Shown here piece after piece: positions 35,301-43,600 of a stretch of 64,000 nt of DNA (the stretch's first letter is position 1; the number at the start of each line of letters is the position of its first letter). A program made the position numbers and the translations under genes. The stretch spans positions 11,762-75,761 of the forward strand of contig BDDC01000005.1 in assembly GCA_001662425.1 (NCBI GenBank). The letters are read 5' to 3'. The DNA is from Chlamydomonas sphaeroides (taxonomy: Eukaryota > Chlorophyta > Chlorophyceae > Chlamydomonadales > Chlamydomonadaceae). Below the pieces are notes generated by a model, which saw only the letters and a program-made list of their open reading frames with translations, had not been told where the DNA came from and did no database searches.

Positions 35301-35679
35301 TGTGCCCATCAGCGCGCCAGTGGCGACTGGTGGCGACGAGGGCGGCGGCCTGAGCAAGGGCGCGCTCGCGGGCATCATCGTCGGCAGCGTCATCGGCGGC
35401 TTGCTGGTGCTTGGCCTCATTGCGGGAGCCATCCATCGGCGTAGGGCTGCAAGGGCCTCCGGGGCCGGGACCGGTGTTGAGGCCGGCAGCGGCGGCGGCG
35501 CTGCTACTGCGGGGTTTGGCGGCAAGGCGGCCGGCAGCGATTCGGAGGTCCGGGCCCCGGCTGGCCTGCGGCTGCGGCCCGACTGCCGGGTGCACAGCGT
35601 CACGGAGCCGCCGGTGGATCCAGAGGCGGTGCGGATGGCGTCGGCGGGAGGCGGCCCGGCCGCTAGCAACGGCATGTGA
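11390..35679 (+). CDS. Giant modular cell-surface protein: 3 glycoside-hydrolase-like modules, EGF, TSP1-like, REJ, one TM helix
   Basis: About 58 exons sum to 11,544 coding bases (3,847 residues) with every junction phase consistent; exon lists are in the module entries. The first exon encodes a signal peptide (MVLGLLLAATVLVTGMRVAA) ending at 11465. Order: module A, EGF, module B, EGF cluster, module C, TSP1-like segment, Ser-Pro rod, saposin-like Cys segment, REJ-like ectodomain, transmembrane helix, 70-residue tail. Single exons carry the end of A, an EGF and the start of B (15853-16460), and the end of B plus an EGF (20721-20911), which rules out three separate genes. Four introns use GC donors (11637, 12097, 13040, 20912). 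The gap at 15315-15690 appears to fall in an intron, because flanking phases match. The probable role is a plasma-membrane receptor or wall-anchored protein binding extracellular-matrix glycans; that is inference. REJ regions are known from polycystin-1 and sea-urchin egg-jelly receptors. Confidence 0.85.
12646..12741. repeat. TATATAATACA microsatellite
   Basis: A run of tatata and ataatacata units lies in the intron after the exon ending at 12610. It is the most AT-rich segment of the window. Confidence 0.9.
15315..15690. other. Assembly gap (376 N)
   Basis: The gap follows a poly-G run at 15299-15310. The exons on either side (ending 15288 in phase 2, starting 15853) join in frame as Leu-Tyr-Asp-Asp, so the missing bases are most simply intronic. 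Confidence 0.95.
16201..16278 (+). other. EGF-like unit 1
   Basis: Six cysteines in the order CSPACVYGTCANGTC then CACWAGASGAAC form a compact EGF/tenascin-type unit. It sits within the single exon that also encodes the end of module A and the start of module B. Confidence 0.8.
16355..20770 (+). other. Module B: glycoside-hydrolase-like, catalytic glutamates kept
   Basis: Exons: end of 15853-16460, then 16673-16757, 17269-17345, 17529-17657, 17943-18111, 18366-18449, 18632-18698, 18835-18933, 19076-19184, 19363-19640, 19856-19987, 20083-20192, 20339-20402 and start of 20721-20911. Landmarks in order: LGINLEGIADWSRSW, TFVDVFKASREWI, GWYTVLYDGKG, RTDPADPIRNIRVLMPGYE, LIRFMDWMHTNQED, GGVPLERMLLLSNTLG, ADAWFTLPYAATDDYV, YVEYGNELWHTG (predicted acid/base Glu at 19094-19096), VVSGQHVWPLTSSKLLSC, HIDVLAIAPYFGDY and LLAYEAGQGM (predicted nucleophile Glu at 19934-19936). 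This layout fits a clan GH-A TIM barrel preceded by a beta domain. The substrate is unknown; a wall glycan is likely. Confidence 0.75.
17690..17738. repeat. Short GC minisatellite (tgccgggtgc units)
   Basis: Four to five imperfect copies of a 10-11 base unit (gctgccgggtg) lie in the intron that follows the exon ending at 17657. Confidence 0.75.
20782..22292 (+). other. EGF-like cluster, units 2-6
   Basis: Exons 20721-20911, 21275-21411, 21697-21871 and 22164-22389 encode at least five consecutive Cys-rich units. Examples are CPGGCSGRGTCLADRSC, CTCKPGITGLTC, CACYPGFSGPDC, CGCSGHGSCGPDGGCVC and CAYGTCVHGACRCWAG. Introns fall within and between the units. The cluster forms a spacer of about 190 residues between modules B and C. 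Confidence 0.8.
21575..21628. repeat. Dispersed intronic repeat, copy 1
   Basis: A 54-base segment containing tgtggggttctgttctacc and taacactggaacacac matches the reverse complement of 27165-27218 at about nine bases in ten. It lies in an intron of the EGF cluster. Confidence 0.7.
23205..23337. repeat. Exon-donor junction echoed in the intron (case 1)
   Basis: The 22 bases gtcgtgagcaggtgcggccggc straddling the exon end at 23215 recur exactly at 23316-23337, a spacing of 111 bp. A somewhat AT-richer segment with several tcga and atcgat steps lies between. Confidence 0.85.
23904..24024. repeat. CACCG/CACCA pentamer microsatellite
   Basis: More than 20 pentamers, first caccg and then cacca, lie in the intron between exons 23453-23702 and 24107-24238. 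Between repeats there is no unique spacer, so this is not a CRISPR array. Confidence 0.95.
24389..24521. repeat. Exon-donor junction echoed in the intron (case 2)
   Basis: The 21 bases around the exon end at 24401 (caacatcctcggggtgcggcc) recur at 24499-24521 with one inserted base, a spacing of 110 bp. The intervening 90 bases are AT-richer than the surroundings. Confidence 0.8.
27165..27218. repeat. Dispersed intronic repeat, copy 2 (inverted)
   Basis: This is the reverse-complement match of the segment at 21575-21628. It begins about 40 bases after the exon ending at 27124. Confidence 0.7.
27224..27378. repeat. 79-bp tandem duplication
   Basis: Two copies with a 79-base period (gagtggcgcgtcggccgtgc and gaatggcgcgtcggccgtgc starts) lie side by side in the same intron as dispersed-repeat copy 2. 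Confidence 0.85.
27721..27762. repeat. Dispersed intronic repeat, copy 3 (partial)
   Basis: The core gtagaacagaaccccacacg matches the reverse complement of copy 1 (cgtgtggggttctgttctac). It starts 14 bases after the exon ending at 27707. Confidence 0.6.
28831..29438 (+). other. TSP1-like segment and Ser-Pro rod
   Basis: One exon begins with EPWSACNCTAGAPEQTRPVAC, the W-S-x-C ... R-x-V-x-C signature of thrombospondin type-1 units. A Pro-rich stretch follows, then a second Cys-rich block (PYCGFFPGWNLSLSDPSC ... CREYRTNN) and, from about 29308 to 29395, an uninterrupted run of alternating Ser-Pro dipeptides. Such Ser-Pro rods are O-glycosylated extended spacers in volvocine wall proteins. The exon ends with CQTCQ, the first cysteines of the saposin-like segment. 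Confidence 0.75.
29727..30518 (+). other. Saposin-like Cys segment and Cys-rich linker
   Basis: Exons 29727-30223 and 30335-30518. Together with the preceding CQTC, the spacing of cysteines in a helical Ala-rich background (ACLAAMAAAAASSLL, AACAALQPPPQAAACRALA and LLCSRLGPC) suits a saposin-B-type six-cysteine fold. A second Cys-rich block (CRSDAECAATAQCAF, then CSCVAGRDVCA and CVSYCSLG) follows. The assignment rests on Cys spacing only. Confidence 0.5.
30648..35340 (+). other. REJ/polycystin-like ectodomain
   Basis: Exons: 30648-30890, 31005-31091, 31186-31457, 31634-31706, 31826-32000, 32157-32306, 32536-32722, 32849-33140, 33312-33980 and 34114-35679 (part). The region begins with a beta domain that I read as the usual front of algal REJ proteins (LSDDGRSLLVALSAPA, then CSAVLDSAS and AALCSTSADGRTLVVAL). 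It continues with LAGPAVVTAPCEP and DASGSEDLGGR, which are REJ hallmarks, a TWECRRDDHPSPCF block and further beta repeats. The part nearest the membrane (CFQYVS ... GCRVSAVGSYFVAQL) looks like a degenerate GPS/GAIN border, but the cleavage motif (His-Leu-Thr/Ser) is missing, so autoproteolysis is not expected. Confidence 0.7.
35350..35445 (+). other. Single transmembrane helix and start of cytoplasmic tail
   Basis: The segment LSKGALAGIIVGSVIGGLL followed by VLGLIAGAIHRRRAARA is one hydrophobic helix of about 24 residues with a basic stop-transfer cluster. About 70 residues follow to the TGA, without recognisable signalling motifs. There is no channel domain, unlike polycystin-1. Confidence 0.85.
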
Positions 35680-36581
35680 GGGGAGGCGGTGGCGTGCTCT
35701 TGCAGCGGTGGGCGGTAGGAGCAAGGGTGGCCGCATGGCTGGGAGTTGATGGATGGTTGGCGGGGGCAATAAGCGGCCACATGTGCGTGCAGGCAGCGTC
35801 CATCCAGTCAACATATTGCTGGCGATTCATTGGGTATTGTTTGATGTCAATGAATTCTTACGTGGATGCGAGGTGACTATTATGGGTAGGGACGCATCGT
35901 CAGCTACCATAAGCCCCTGCCGGGCAGCCGGCGGCATTCATCATGCGCATTGAGCACCGCTGCTGAAGCTGAGGTCGGAGTTGCTGGGCTGACCACCCCA
36001 CCTGTTGAACGGAGTAGGTGATACATCTATTCAAACTTTGAGCAGCACGTGTAGCCCGTTACACGTACACTCATACCCACTCATGCCAACAAGCCCGTGC
36101 GTTGTATAAGCGCGACGCACGCGGCTGCGCGCTGCAGCGCTGACGGGCGCACTGCCCCGCCTACATCCATTCATGCCAGCGTCATCCGGTGTCATGATCA
36201 CGGCGCTCAACCTCTCGCTTGGCTCGATTATGATCGCATAGGACGGCCTGCCAAGAAGCAGCCGCGCGGCTATCTTCCGCACTACTTTTGCACCTAACGT
36301 GCACAGCACCCATCCAGCTGGCGGCCCGGGGCCACATCCCAACCCCTTTGGCCCACCACACATCCCCGTTCCCTTCAATCACTAGCCCCTCCCTCCGCTA
36401 CGCTGCATTCAGCCCTCCGCCCAAACAGCCGTCCCTTCCCATGCCTTCATCCCCGCAGCTCCACTCAGCTACCCCCTCCCTCCCACGTCGTCATCCTGGC
36501 CCTTGCCTCACCCCCCTGCAAAGCCATGCCGCCGCTCCCACAACCCTCACCGCCGGCCATCGAGCCCGCCCGGGCCCCCCC
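35680..36581. other. Convergent 3' intergenic region
   Basis: The giant gene (plus) and TON2 (minus) end toward each other here. No coding exon is supported. The region is AT-richer than average and should hold both 3' UTRs. Confidence 0.5.
36059..36063 (-). terminator. Possible TGTAA polyadenylation signal of TON2
   Basis: TTACA on the plus strand reads TGTAA on the coding strand, about 520 bases after the TON2 stop. TGTAA is the usual volvocine poly(A) signal. Chance occurrence cannot be excluded. Confidence 0.4.
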
Positions 36582-39500
36582 TCACGACCCCGAGTCGTCG
36601 TCCTGGTGCATCAGGTTCTCGCGGTAGTTGTAGTCGTAGAACTGCTTGACGTCCGACAGCATGGAGAAGAAGATGCCGCTCATGCCGCTGGCCGCCAGGT
36701 CCTCGGCGCTGATCTTGGCCGTCTCCTGCGCAAGCGCGGCGGGGGTGGGGAGCAGTGCAGGGGCTGCTGAGAGCCTGCGCCATGGGGGCCTATACCGCGC
36801 AAACAGCGGTTGCTTTCGCCGCCGCCCACACACCACCTGGAGGCGGTGACTTGGACAGCTCGTTGCACCCGAGCCGCCCGGGCGCCGGGGCGGCATGTGG
36901 GGGAGCGCCCTGCACCCCCGGGCTGGGTCGTTGCGGGTCGCCCTCTGGCGGCACCTGGCCCCTGCGTCACGCGCCGCTGCCGTACGTACCGAGGGCTTGA
37001 TCATGTCCAGGATCTCGTCCACGACGTCGTAGATGGACAGATCCGCGTACTCGTGCATCACGTGGATCCACATGTGGTGGATCTCCTTGAAGAAGATGTA
37101 CAGCTCCGCCGCCGAGATCGTGCCCTGCGGGCGCAAGGAAGCAAGAGCGCAGCGGCAGAGAGGTGCCGCGTTCAGCCGATGGCTGATCCGTGCTCGCGCA
37201 CCAGGTCTGGGACGGGGTGGCCTGCACCGCAGCCCTCTAGGCCGCCCGTCGGCTAGCTCCGGGCCTCGCCTGCTTCTTGAGGTCGAAGATGTCGAAGAAG
37301 TACTTGATGGCCGCCGGGTGCGACCGGTGGTCCCAGGCCAGCACAAAGTCGGTGAAGGCCAGCAAGTCCATCTCGTCCCTGGAGGGCGAGGCGGGGGCAG
37401 GGGCCGAGAGTCAGGCGTGCGCAAGCCCTTTGGACATCGACGTTTCTGGAGGGAGGGGAGCAAGGTAAATCCCCACGGCGGCCAGGCACTTATAGGCGGG
37501 TCGCAAGGGGATCCTGGCCGCGTGGCAACGGACGCGACAACACGCCAGCGCAGCGGGGCTCCGCTCTGCTGCCGGCCTCTGCCTCCGACGCCTGCTGCCC
37601 GGCCCTGCCATCCCTGCCCCCCACCTGTGCACGGTGCGGCCCTGCACCACGCGCTGCCGCATGACGTGCTCCTCGAAGATGCGCGCGATGAAGAGCGGGC
37701 TCATAGTACCGTTGGAGATGGCGGAGAACTCCTGCCGGCTCAGCAGCCCGTTCATGTCCTCGTCCAGCGCGATAAAGGTCTTGTACACGCGCTGGGTGGA
37801 CTGCGGGCGGGGCGCACACGTCGGGCAGGCGAGGGGATGGGCGGTGCACAGCTAGGCGGCAGTGGCGAGCTCAGGCAGGGCGTGGATGCTGATGTGGGGT
37901 TACGTCGCGGCGGCGTGAGCGACCGGGAGGTGGCAGGTGAGCGGCCTGCAAGCGGCGTAACCGCTCCCTCGCGTGGAGTTTGGAGAGCGCCGCCCAATTC
38001 CCCTTGGGCCTTTTGCTTTCTTGCCTGGCTGGAGAACCAGTTGGATATGAGCTGGTGCTCCTGCAGCTGCCCGTTCTTGAGCTCATTCAGCTCCTGCGGA
38101 TTCAGAAGAGGAAGGAAGCGATGGGAGCGGACACAGCAGGGATTCAAGCAACGTGCGCCCAGCAGCCGCTGCGATCTCAGCAGAACACCCGGTCTCCAGC
38201 TGCGCGAGGCTCCGCTACCCCTGCCCATCACCCCGCCCCACCCGCCCCACCTGCAGCACGATGCTGTTGACGAGGTCGCGGATGCGAACGGCGCCGTTCT
38301 TGCCGTGGAAGAACAAGAGCTTGCGGACCGCGATGCGGCCGTAGTGCTCCAGGAAGGACGGCTGTGAGGGCGACGGCGATAGGGGGCGGACATGGAAGTA
38401 GGGTCACGAGCCATGCATGGCACAAGGGTAGCGCGGGCGCTGCCAGAAGGCCTCGCACCCCTGCCCACTGCCCTCCACGCGACTCTGCCGTCTTCCGCGG
38501 CCACATGCGCCCTGGCGAAGAGCAGCAAGCCGCCGAGCCTATCGCGGGCTCCGACTACCCAGCCCTCCGCGCGCCCCCCACTGCCGGCCTTACAACCAAA
38601 CCCCTCCCTTTCACCGCCCCGCTCTCGCCTGCATGTCCTGCAGCGCCGGCACCTGCGCCACCAGGCTCTTGACGTACTCCTCCAGCTGTTCCGTGGTGAG
38701 GGAGCCGGTGTTGTCGGGGTCAAAGGCAGACAGGTCCAGCCGCTGCGGGCGGCAAGGAACACAGGCCGGAAAGCCAGGTAGGGTGAGCCGCAGCATGCGA
38801 GGCAACCAGGGCACCCTGTCTGCCCCTTGCTTGCGCGCAGCGCGACCACGGCCTCCGGTGATCGCACGTTCTGCTGCATGGTGGTCCTCAGGTTAAGGTA
38901 GTTTAGGAACTGGTTGGCGGAGATGCAGCCGTTGCCGTCGCGGTCGAATTTGAGGAACACAGGCGCCTTGAAGTACGACTCGATTTGGGGGCCGAAGCAG
39001 TCGCGGCAGCGCGTCAAGACCTGCGGGTGCCAATGCCGGCACGGGCGGAACGGGGGCTCGGCGGTGGCGGCGGCATAAAGAACATGTGACAGCAGGACGG
39101 AGCGCGGGGTGGCAGGTGCTGAGGGCTGCTACCACCCCTGAACGCGTTACCCGACCAGATCCTACTGGACGTTTGGTTTCGGTGAGGTGAATACCCCATG
39201 CCACCCAATCAGCGCAACCCAATCAATTAATACCCAAACACTGCAGAAGCATTTGCATACCCCATGTCACCCAGCCCACTCTGTTGCGTAGTGGTGGTCT
39301 AGGCACAGGTGACAGTCTCCTTATCGTTACAGCTTATTGCGTCTGCTCACGCAAGCTAAGGATGCCCTTCTGGCAGTGACTGTACCCTAGCAAGCGTAGC
39401 GTCTGGTCTCACATGCTATTCGCCGTATGTACACACACTGTGTTTGGGCGTGACCGTTTCTCGGGCACCGTTGCGTTATGAGGAGTGGCCGAGAAACGGT

Positions 39501-40332
39501 CACTCCAAAAACAGTGTGTGTACGGCGAATAGTTTGAGAGACCAGAAGCTACGCTTGCTAGGGTACAGTCACTGCCAGAAGGGCATCCTTAGCTTGCGTG
39601 AGCAGGCGCAATAAGCTGTAACGAAAAGGAGACTGTCACCTGTGCCTAGACCACCACTACGCAACACACTCAACCCAACCCAACCCAACCAGCTTCGACC
39701 CTGCCCTTGCCCACTCCCACCTGCGAAAAGCCGTCGTAGTTGATGCGCACCTCCTCTCCATTCTCGCTGTACGACCCCAGCTCCTCCATCATGTACCAAA
39801 TCTGCCGCAGCTCATCCTCCGATAATAGCAGCGTTTCCTGCACACAGCGATGTAGCGGAGCGCTCGGGAAGGCGTGGCGCATGGGCACACCGCTTTGGCC
39901 CGGCTGCGGCTTGGAGCCGGCCGCACCTGCTCCTTGCGCCGCTTCGCCTCCCGCCTTATCTGGTTGCCAACCGTGTCCATCTTGGGCTTCTGCGTGTTGA
40001 GGGAGAAACGGTGTGTGCGCAAGGTGGGCTGGGAGGGCTGGCGACGGCCGCCCTGCGGGTCAGGGGCCTGTGCAAACCGCACCGGCTTCCAGAACGTGGG
40101 GATACTGGACGCCTTGCTGTTCCGTTTGTTGGCGTCGTACTGCTCCAGGATGCTGGTAACGTTCTGTGCGACCTCCTGCTCTGTGGCCCCCGAGCACATG
40201 CAGCTGTCGGCATCCTCGCAGTTTTTTCTACAAAGTAGGTCCAGCAGCGTCCAGGTGCTCACCGATGTCGTCTGGCTCGCGGTCAGGCTCGGGGTGGTCC
40301 TTCACGAAGTTCTTAAGCGCGGAAAGCAACAT
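36582..40332 (-). CDS. TON2: TON2/FASS-type PP2A regulatory subunit B''
   Basis: This is a regulatory B'' subunit of protein phosphatase 2A (plant TONNEAU2/FASS, human PPP2R3C). In Chlamydomonas the TON2 protein (ASQ2) affects rootlet microtubules and ciliary number. Exons supported in phase: 40227-39927 (5' border unsure), 39837-39721, 39020-38868, 38742-38629, 38361-38251, 38093-38025, 37800-37625, 37378-37270, 37124-36990 and 36725-36582. That gives about 475 residues, the family length. Visible family blocks: PVFLKFDRDGNGCISANQFL (EF-hand-like), LDLSAFDPDNTGSLTTEQLE, ALDEDMNGLLSRQEF (second EF-hand-like), DEMDLLAFTDFVLAWD, and the C-terminal VKQFYDYNYRENLMHQDD. Three introns have GC donors (38628, 38024, 37269). 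The 5' end is uncertain: an ATG at 40332 opens a plausible start (MLLSALKNFVKDHPEP) but runs out of frame before DLLCRKNCEDAD. Intron 2 holds a 383-bp foldback. Confidence 0.9.
39283..39665. mobile_element. 383-bp near-perfect inverted repeat (foldback/MITE-like) in a TON2 intron
   Basis: The left arm begins gttgcgtagtggtggtctag at 39283 and the right arm ends with its reverse complement at 39665. Arms are about 180 bases with only a handful of mismatches and small indels, and the loop is 24 bases (39465-39488). There is no coding capacity. The flanks carry a direct repeat (taccccatgccaccca / taccccatgtcaccca at about 39191 and 39258), but I could not define a clean target-site duplication. 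The transcript of the host gene would form a long hairpin here, so a small-RNA source is an alternative to a non-autonomous transposon. Confidence 0.85.
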
Positions 40333-40657
40333 TTCTGCTAGTCGGTCAACGCTACGTTGAGTCACGAGGTTGCGCCGCCTGGGTGGTTGCTGGCCTGCCC
40401 AGGCGGCTCCTAGCTTCTACAGCGTTCGGCCAGAGAGGCGAACAGTGGCGGGCAAGAGAGTTGGTCCAGGCATCGCTAAAATGATTGCTTTGTTACTAGG
40501 TGTGAGTTTTTACAAGTAATGTAAAACAATCAGTGTTGTGTGGGTCTGTCGCGTCATGCAAGCGGGCTTGCTCATTTTGGACGCAAGCTCCAAAAGCTAA
40601 GCATAGCATAACTGAATTACAAAACTATATAGTAGCTAGCTACAGCAGGTGCCCAGC
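40333..40657. promoter_or_regulatory. Divergent promoter of TON2 and the Ala-rich helical gene
   Basis: The 325-bp spacer between opposite start codons is distinctly AT-richer (about 40470-40640) and contains aactatatagtagctagcta at about 40621, a possible TATA-like element for the plus-strand gene. Confidence 0.5.
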
Positions 40658-43600
40658 ATGGCCGCCGCGCGGCTGCCATGTGCGCGACGGCCACTTGGAT
40701 GGATGGGCCCGCGGCAAGGCGCAACACTGTTGGCGCCGCTTCGCGTTCAGCCCACCCACACGCCATCTGCGCGTGAAGCGGTGGCACGCGTGGCGCCGTC
40801 TGGGGTCAGCGGCAGCACGGCGCCTGCACCACACGTCGAGCCGGCCCTGCGCCCCATGCCGGCACTGCGTACCTGGCGCGCCATCAGCCCAGACGCCGAA
40901 CCCGCGCCGGGTCTGTCACCCCTGCGGGCGCTCCTCACGACACCACTGGCCCACCCCTCGCTAGCTGCACTCGTCGCCGCCGCAGCGCGCTGCGCATCGG
41001 CCGAGGGCAGCGCCGACGCCGACGCTGACGCAGCCCTCAGCGACGACGGCCCGGCCCCCGCCATCGAGCCCCGCCACCTATTGGCAGCCCTGCTGGCGGA
41101 CCCCCATCTCTGCCCCTCCCTGCACGCCGCACTCAGGCCTCACAGCCTCACGGATGGCAGCTCCGTCAGCGCCAGCCAGCAGGCCGCCAGCGGACTCTCC
41201 GGCCAGCTCGCAACCCTGGACATGAACGCAGCGCAGGACCAGCTCCTGGGCCGGGCGCCGCCGCCGGGGCGCACCACCGCCGCCGGGGCCCCGGCCGGCG
41301 GCGGCGACGGCGGCAAGTACGACCCGCTGGGGGCCGCGAGCATCAGCGCGCTGAGGGGCCTGGACGCGGCGCTACAGGTGGGCCTCAAAACGGCTGGCTG
41401 AGACGGGACTCATGCAGGCCTGGGTCTGCGCCCGCCATGGCCGCTGCTGATGCGGCTGGGACCGGGAGCCGGCGTGGCGAAACGGCGCTGGTGCCTAGCT
41501 GCTGCCACCTGGAGTGCTGGGCGCCTGCGGCTTAGGCCGGACAGCACGTGAGCTGAGCTCGACTGGCCGGCCGCCCGACAGGGCGACGACGAGGCTGCAG
41601 CGGAGGACCTTGCGGTGTGCGGCGCCGCCGCCAGCGCCCCCGCGCAGCGGCTGCTGCTGCAAGCCTACCGCTGGGCCCTGTGCAGCGGTGAGGGTAGTCC
41701 GCCACCGGCCTAAGGGCCATGGGGCGGCCTCTCAGCTGGGCCGGCGCCACACGTGGCCTGCGGCGCACAGCCCAATGCCTGCCGCGCCCGCATCAACCCC
41801 GCTCATTCTGTGCCCTGGGCGCCCTCGCCCCCGCCGCCCTGCGCCCGGCCCTCACCACAGGCGCCTCCCGCGTGCGCCCCTGCCACGTGGTGCACGCGCT
41901 GCTGGCGGCCGCCTGCGAGTCGCGCTTCCGCACCGGCTTCGCCACCCACCCGCCCGCGCAGGCGCTGCTCGAGTCGCTGGTGCTGCTGCCGGGCGCCGCG
42001 TGCCATCAGGTGGGTGGCACAGGGTGGGTGGGCGGCACAGGGTGGGCGCCAGGGAAGGTCCGAGCCACAAGGGGCAAGTGTGCCGTGTAGCGTGTAACCA
42101 GGGGCGCGCGCTGCGGGGCCGGTGCTGGGGGGCCCCAGGCCGGGCCTGCGCCTGACAGGCGCGCCAGGCGAGTCTCGCCAACCTCTGCGCCTGGACCCGT
42201 CATGCTGCCATCGGCAGGCGATGGCAGCGGTGCAGCGCGAGATGGCGGCCGCGGCCGCTGAGGACGCTAGCCCCCTGGCAACTGCAGCGGCCGCAGACCC
42301 ACAAGCGCTGGTGCCAGCAGCGGAGCGGCAGAGCAGCGCTGCCGCAGGCCCAGGCGGCTCGGGCCGCGACGCGGTCTCTGCGGCGCTGGAGCTGCTGTCC
42401 AGCTATCGCCGGTCGGGGCTGCTGCCGTCCCGGTCCGCGCTGGACTCGATTGCGGCCTCGCTCACAGCAGCAGCCGCAGCAGCTCCGGTGACCTCCTCAC
42501 AAGCCGCATCGCAGCAACCGCTGCGCGGGTCGCAGCCGCAGCCCCGCGAGGCGGTGAGGCTGCTGTGTGCGCTGGCGGCTCTGGGCTACCGCTTGCCGCC
42601 GGAGGCGCTGCCGGCGCTGGCGCCGTCCGGCGCAGCTGCCCTCGCAGTTGACAGCAATAGCCACAGCTCTGCCGACAGCAACGGAGACAACAGTGCGAAC
42701 GGCTGGTCGGGCGGCTGGCTCACTCCGCCGCTGCTGCGCGAGTGGCTGGCGGCGCTGGCGTTCCACGGCCTGGCCCCCGAGCCCGCCAGCCGCCGCCACG
42801 GGGACGGCCCAGCGGACGCCGGCGCGGAGCGCCCCAACGGCCCGGGCGCCAGCACAGCGCTGATCTGCAGCCCCGGCCTTGAGCGTGGGGTGCTGGCGGC
42901 GCTGGCGGACGCCACGGCCTGGGAGCTGGCGGAGCTGGCGGCGCGGCTGGCAGCGCTAACCTTCGCCGAGGCCCAGGCGCAGGGCTCGGCGAGCGGTGGC
43001 GGCGCGGCGCCGGCGGGCGGCTGGGCGCTGTGCGGCGCGCGCGCCACGGAGCTGGCGGCGCGGTGCTGCCTGTCCATCACGCCGCTGTGGAACGGCAACC
43101 GCATCCACCAGGACCTGCTGCACGTGGGGAGCGCGCTGGCGGACATGGCGCAGGCGGCGGCAGTGCTCATGCCAGGTGGGTCGCAGGCGGGTTCAGGGGC
43201 CCGCAGGGGGGATGAGCTGGCGGCGCAGGCGGCTGCGGCGGTGGCACCTGGGGCCAGTGTGGAGCTGCGGCCTGGGGCGGGCGCAGGCGGCGGCGGTGCC
43301 CTTGGCAGGCGGGGTCGCAGTCGGGAGTCGAAGGGCGCTCGTGCGGCCCAGGCCGGCGGCTCCGGCGGGTTGGTGGGTGCGAGGGCCGGGCCCTGGACTT
43401 GGGGTGGGCGGGGAGGGCCAGGGCCAGGGGTGGGAGGTCTTTCTTGGCTTTCCGACAGAGGGCAGGGCTCGCGGCTGGTCCCTGCCTTACGTTTGCCACC
43501 CGGCGTCGCGCCCGGCGGTCCCCTGCCGCAGGCTCCGGCGCCCCTGCCGCCGGCTGGCTGGCCGCCTGGGCTGCCGTGGAGCTGCCGCACCAGGCGGGCC

